64,000 bases of DNA from Chamaecyparis obtusa. Its lineage: Eukaryota > Streptophyta > Pinopsida > Cupressales > Cupressaceae. A model generated the notes under the pieces. That model saw only the letters and a list, made by a program, of their open reading frames with translations, was not told the DNA's origin and did not search any database. The stretch spans positions 186,001 through 250,000 of the forward strand of contig BSBK01009263.1 in the NCBI GenBank assembly GCA_027943335.1. The letters run 5' to 3'. Positions 62,608 through 64,000 of the stretch are shown here, piece by piece (position 1 is the stretch's first letter; the number at the start of each line of letters is the position of its first letter). The translations under genes were made by a program, and so were the position numbers.

Positions 62608-63644
62608 CTAAGATGTGGATGTAGACCAACTTTTAGAGCTCCTCGAACTGCGGTTTCTTGGTCTACTTGTACTCTCAAGTAAAGGTAGGATATTTACTGG
62701 CAAATGAAAATCTCTTGGAGTACCAAGAAATACAATTGTTATTTTTTCTAGTCTTCCAACTACCTCCATCATACTTGGGCATTGTTGTGATAACTCTCTT
62801 GTGCAGACCAACCCTACTTGCATAAATTGAGTGAGACATGTTAATACCATTGCTTTGTTTGACTCATTAACATCTTTGAGTAGTTGTTTGTCTACCACTT
62901 CATTGATTTTTTCAGGAAAATCCGTACTTGCCCATTTTGGTAGATTGATACCTTCTACAAACATGGCATCTGTTAGTCTCCTCCTTGTCAATAATTCTAA
63001 AAGTAAAATCCCATAACTGTATACATCTCCTTTTGTTGAAATCTTTCTGTTGACTCCATATTCTGAAATATGATATTATTAAGTTTGATTCTCAATAGAT
63101 ATGAAATAGTAATATAAAATTAAAAATATTCAAAGAGAACCAATATTGAAATAATACAAAATTTTATACCTGGTGCAAAGTAGCCAATAGATCCGTTTAG
63201 TGCATTTGTAGAAGTCAATGAATTTCTTGAATTGTCAAATAAGAGCCTTGTAATGCCAAAGTCTGCTACATGTGTTGTCATATCATTGTCTAATAACACA
63301 TTACAGGGTTTTAGGTCACAATGAATGACTTGCACAAAGCAATGATGATGTAGATATTCCATTCCTTGTGATATCTCCTTTGCTATTCTTAACTTGTCAT
63401 CCAAATTTAATTTGCATTCATCTCCTTCCTCGGGATATAACCATCTCTCTAAACTTCCATTTGACATGAATGGAAGAATCAAAGCTTTAAAATCAAGGTT
63501 AGAATAAGATGAAATGATTTTGATCACGTTGCGATGTCGAACTCTTTTTAGCACATTACATTCCATTTTAAAAGTTTGTAGAGCATTTTCATCTTGTAAA
63601 TTGAGAACTTTAACAACAATACTTGTACCTATTGGAAATATGGA
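62608..63644 (-). pseudogene. Non-RD LRR receptor kinase (subfamily XII-like), 3' part, cut by an LTR
   Basis: Two exons on the minus strand: 63644-63170 and 63062-62608, 310 codons including the stop, all open. Exon 1 starts within subdomain I-II: 'VVKVLNLQ' (catalytic Lys), 'FKMECNVL' (helix-C Glu), 'VIHCDLKPCNVLLD' (HCD instead of HRD: non-RD), 'VADFGITRLL' (DFG), 'GSIGYFAP'. The intron (63169-63063, GT..AG, phase 1) falls in the APE motif, whose Glu codon is split. Exon 2 gives 'YGVNRKISTKGDVYSYG' and the C-lobe, ending in a Ser/Arg-rich tail. The family senses pathogen or endogenous ligands at the plasma membrane. The P-loop, transmembrane and LRR parts are missing: a copia-type LTR begins at 63645. 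The remaining coding part is intact, so the break may be recent. Confidence 0.9.
63063..63169 (-). other. Intron of the receptor-kinase gene
   Basis: 107 bp. The donor is GTATAAAA after ...GCACCAG and the acceptor is ATATTTCAG before AATATGG. Phase 1 splicing restores the APE-Y-G motif. A corresponding interval in the pseudogene at 32690-32800 shows that the intron predates the duplication. Confidence 0.85.
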
Positions 63645-64000
63645 TGTAGTAACTAAGACGGGGGGTGAATCAGTTAGCCACAAAAATATTACCACTGATC
63701 CCTTAGATGTCTTATTAAATTATTTACTGCTGACATACAGAGAAATGCTGAAACTTGGTAATCGTAGAGAGTATTAATTATAACTATTCTTAAGCATTCA
63801 TCAGTGATTAACATACATGAATAAAGAAAATATTATGAACACAAGAGACACCAGATTTAACGTGGAAACCCAATATGGGAAAAACCACCAATGTAACTAG
63901 TTACTAATTTTCACTCTTTTGAAGTGATGCCTTGTTAGGAGCCAACCCGGTAAAAGGTTACAAAACACACTATTAGGTGTGACCTTGTTAGAGGATTTAC
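63645..64000 (-). mobile_element. Copia-type LTR, reverse orientation, runs off the window
   Basis: Read on the minus strand, it ends ...gattcaccccccgtcttagttactaca at 63645. It contains 'gtggaaacccaatatggg' (plus strand) and, near 63985, 'tgaccttgttagaggat', the complement of a segment in the copia LTR at 46975-46990. The family is therefore related to, but not the same as, the copia element at 45866-53557. The rest of the element, and its target duplication, lie beyond 64000. Confidence 0.8.

Overview
This is plant nuclear DNA, most likely from a large, repeat-rich genome such as a conifer or other gymnosperm. The inference rests on AT-rich, gene-poor sequence, nested and heavily decayed Ty3/gypsy and Ty1/copia retrotransposons, plant-type initiator-Met primer sites (TGGTATCAGAGC), and plant LRR receptor-kinase fragments. 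No complete host gene is visible. No rRNA gene, canonical tRNA gene or CRISPR array was seen.

Layout. 1-6243: AT-rich sequence and very decayed minus-strand retroelement remains. 6244-13390: a minus-strand Ty3/gypsy pol (RT, RNase H, integrase, all in one frame) followed by a 1.45-kb spacer and an unidentified ORF of about 1,094 codons, also in one frame. 13390-14130: an LTR-like fragment. 14130-16960: the 3' half of a pol-less LTR element ('C') with its 3' LTR. 16961-28085: a second copy of the unidentified ORF and spacer. It is split at 19624 by a complete 7.2-kb pol-less LTR element ('D': 19625-26819, TSD agatt) that carries a gag-like coiled-coil/CCHC ORF and a second long ORF of unknown function. 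28086-30640: decayed retroelement sequence with a small tandem repeat. 30723-31337: a large inverted repeat. 32314-33366: a decayed LRR receptor-kinase pseudogene. 34860-41270: AT-rich tandem units, two of which carry later insertions. One insertion is a GC-richer 1.8-kb retroposed segment with a 16-bp target-site duplication. 41400-45360: telomere-like degenerate CCCTAA satellite with a 2.06-kb higher-order period. 45547-45840: a TA microsatellite containing a foldback element. 45866-53557: a complete but dead Ty1/copia element, inserted in a palindromic MITE. 53740-57240: AT-rich sequence with a dispersed repeat and a possible SINE head. 57243-58790: shuffled local duplications. 59382-59978: an unidentified ORF remnant. 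61395-61600: a gypsy scrap. 62608-63644: the 3' half of a non-RD LRR receptor kinase, cut at 63644 by a copia-type LTR that runs off the window.

How the parts relate. The copia element and the two pol-less elements share primer-site type, LTR termini, and a doubled polypurine tract in a common sequence context. This suggests that the pol-less elements are (or were) copied by copia machinery. Across all these families the long frames are mostly intact but carry many in-frame TAG/TAA/TGA codons. Most are explainable as C-to-T or G-to-A changes, the footprint expected of long-term cytosine methylation. The strongest novelty candidates are the pol-less element with its uncharacterised second ORF, and the similar-sized unknown ORF downstream of the gypsy pol.
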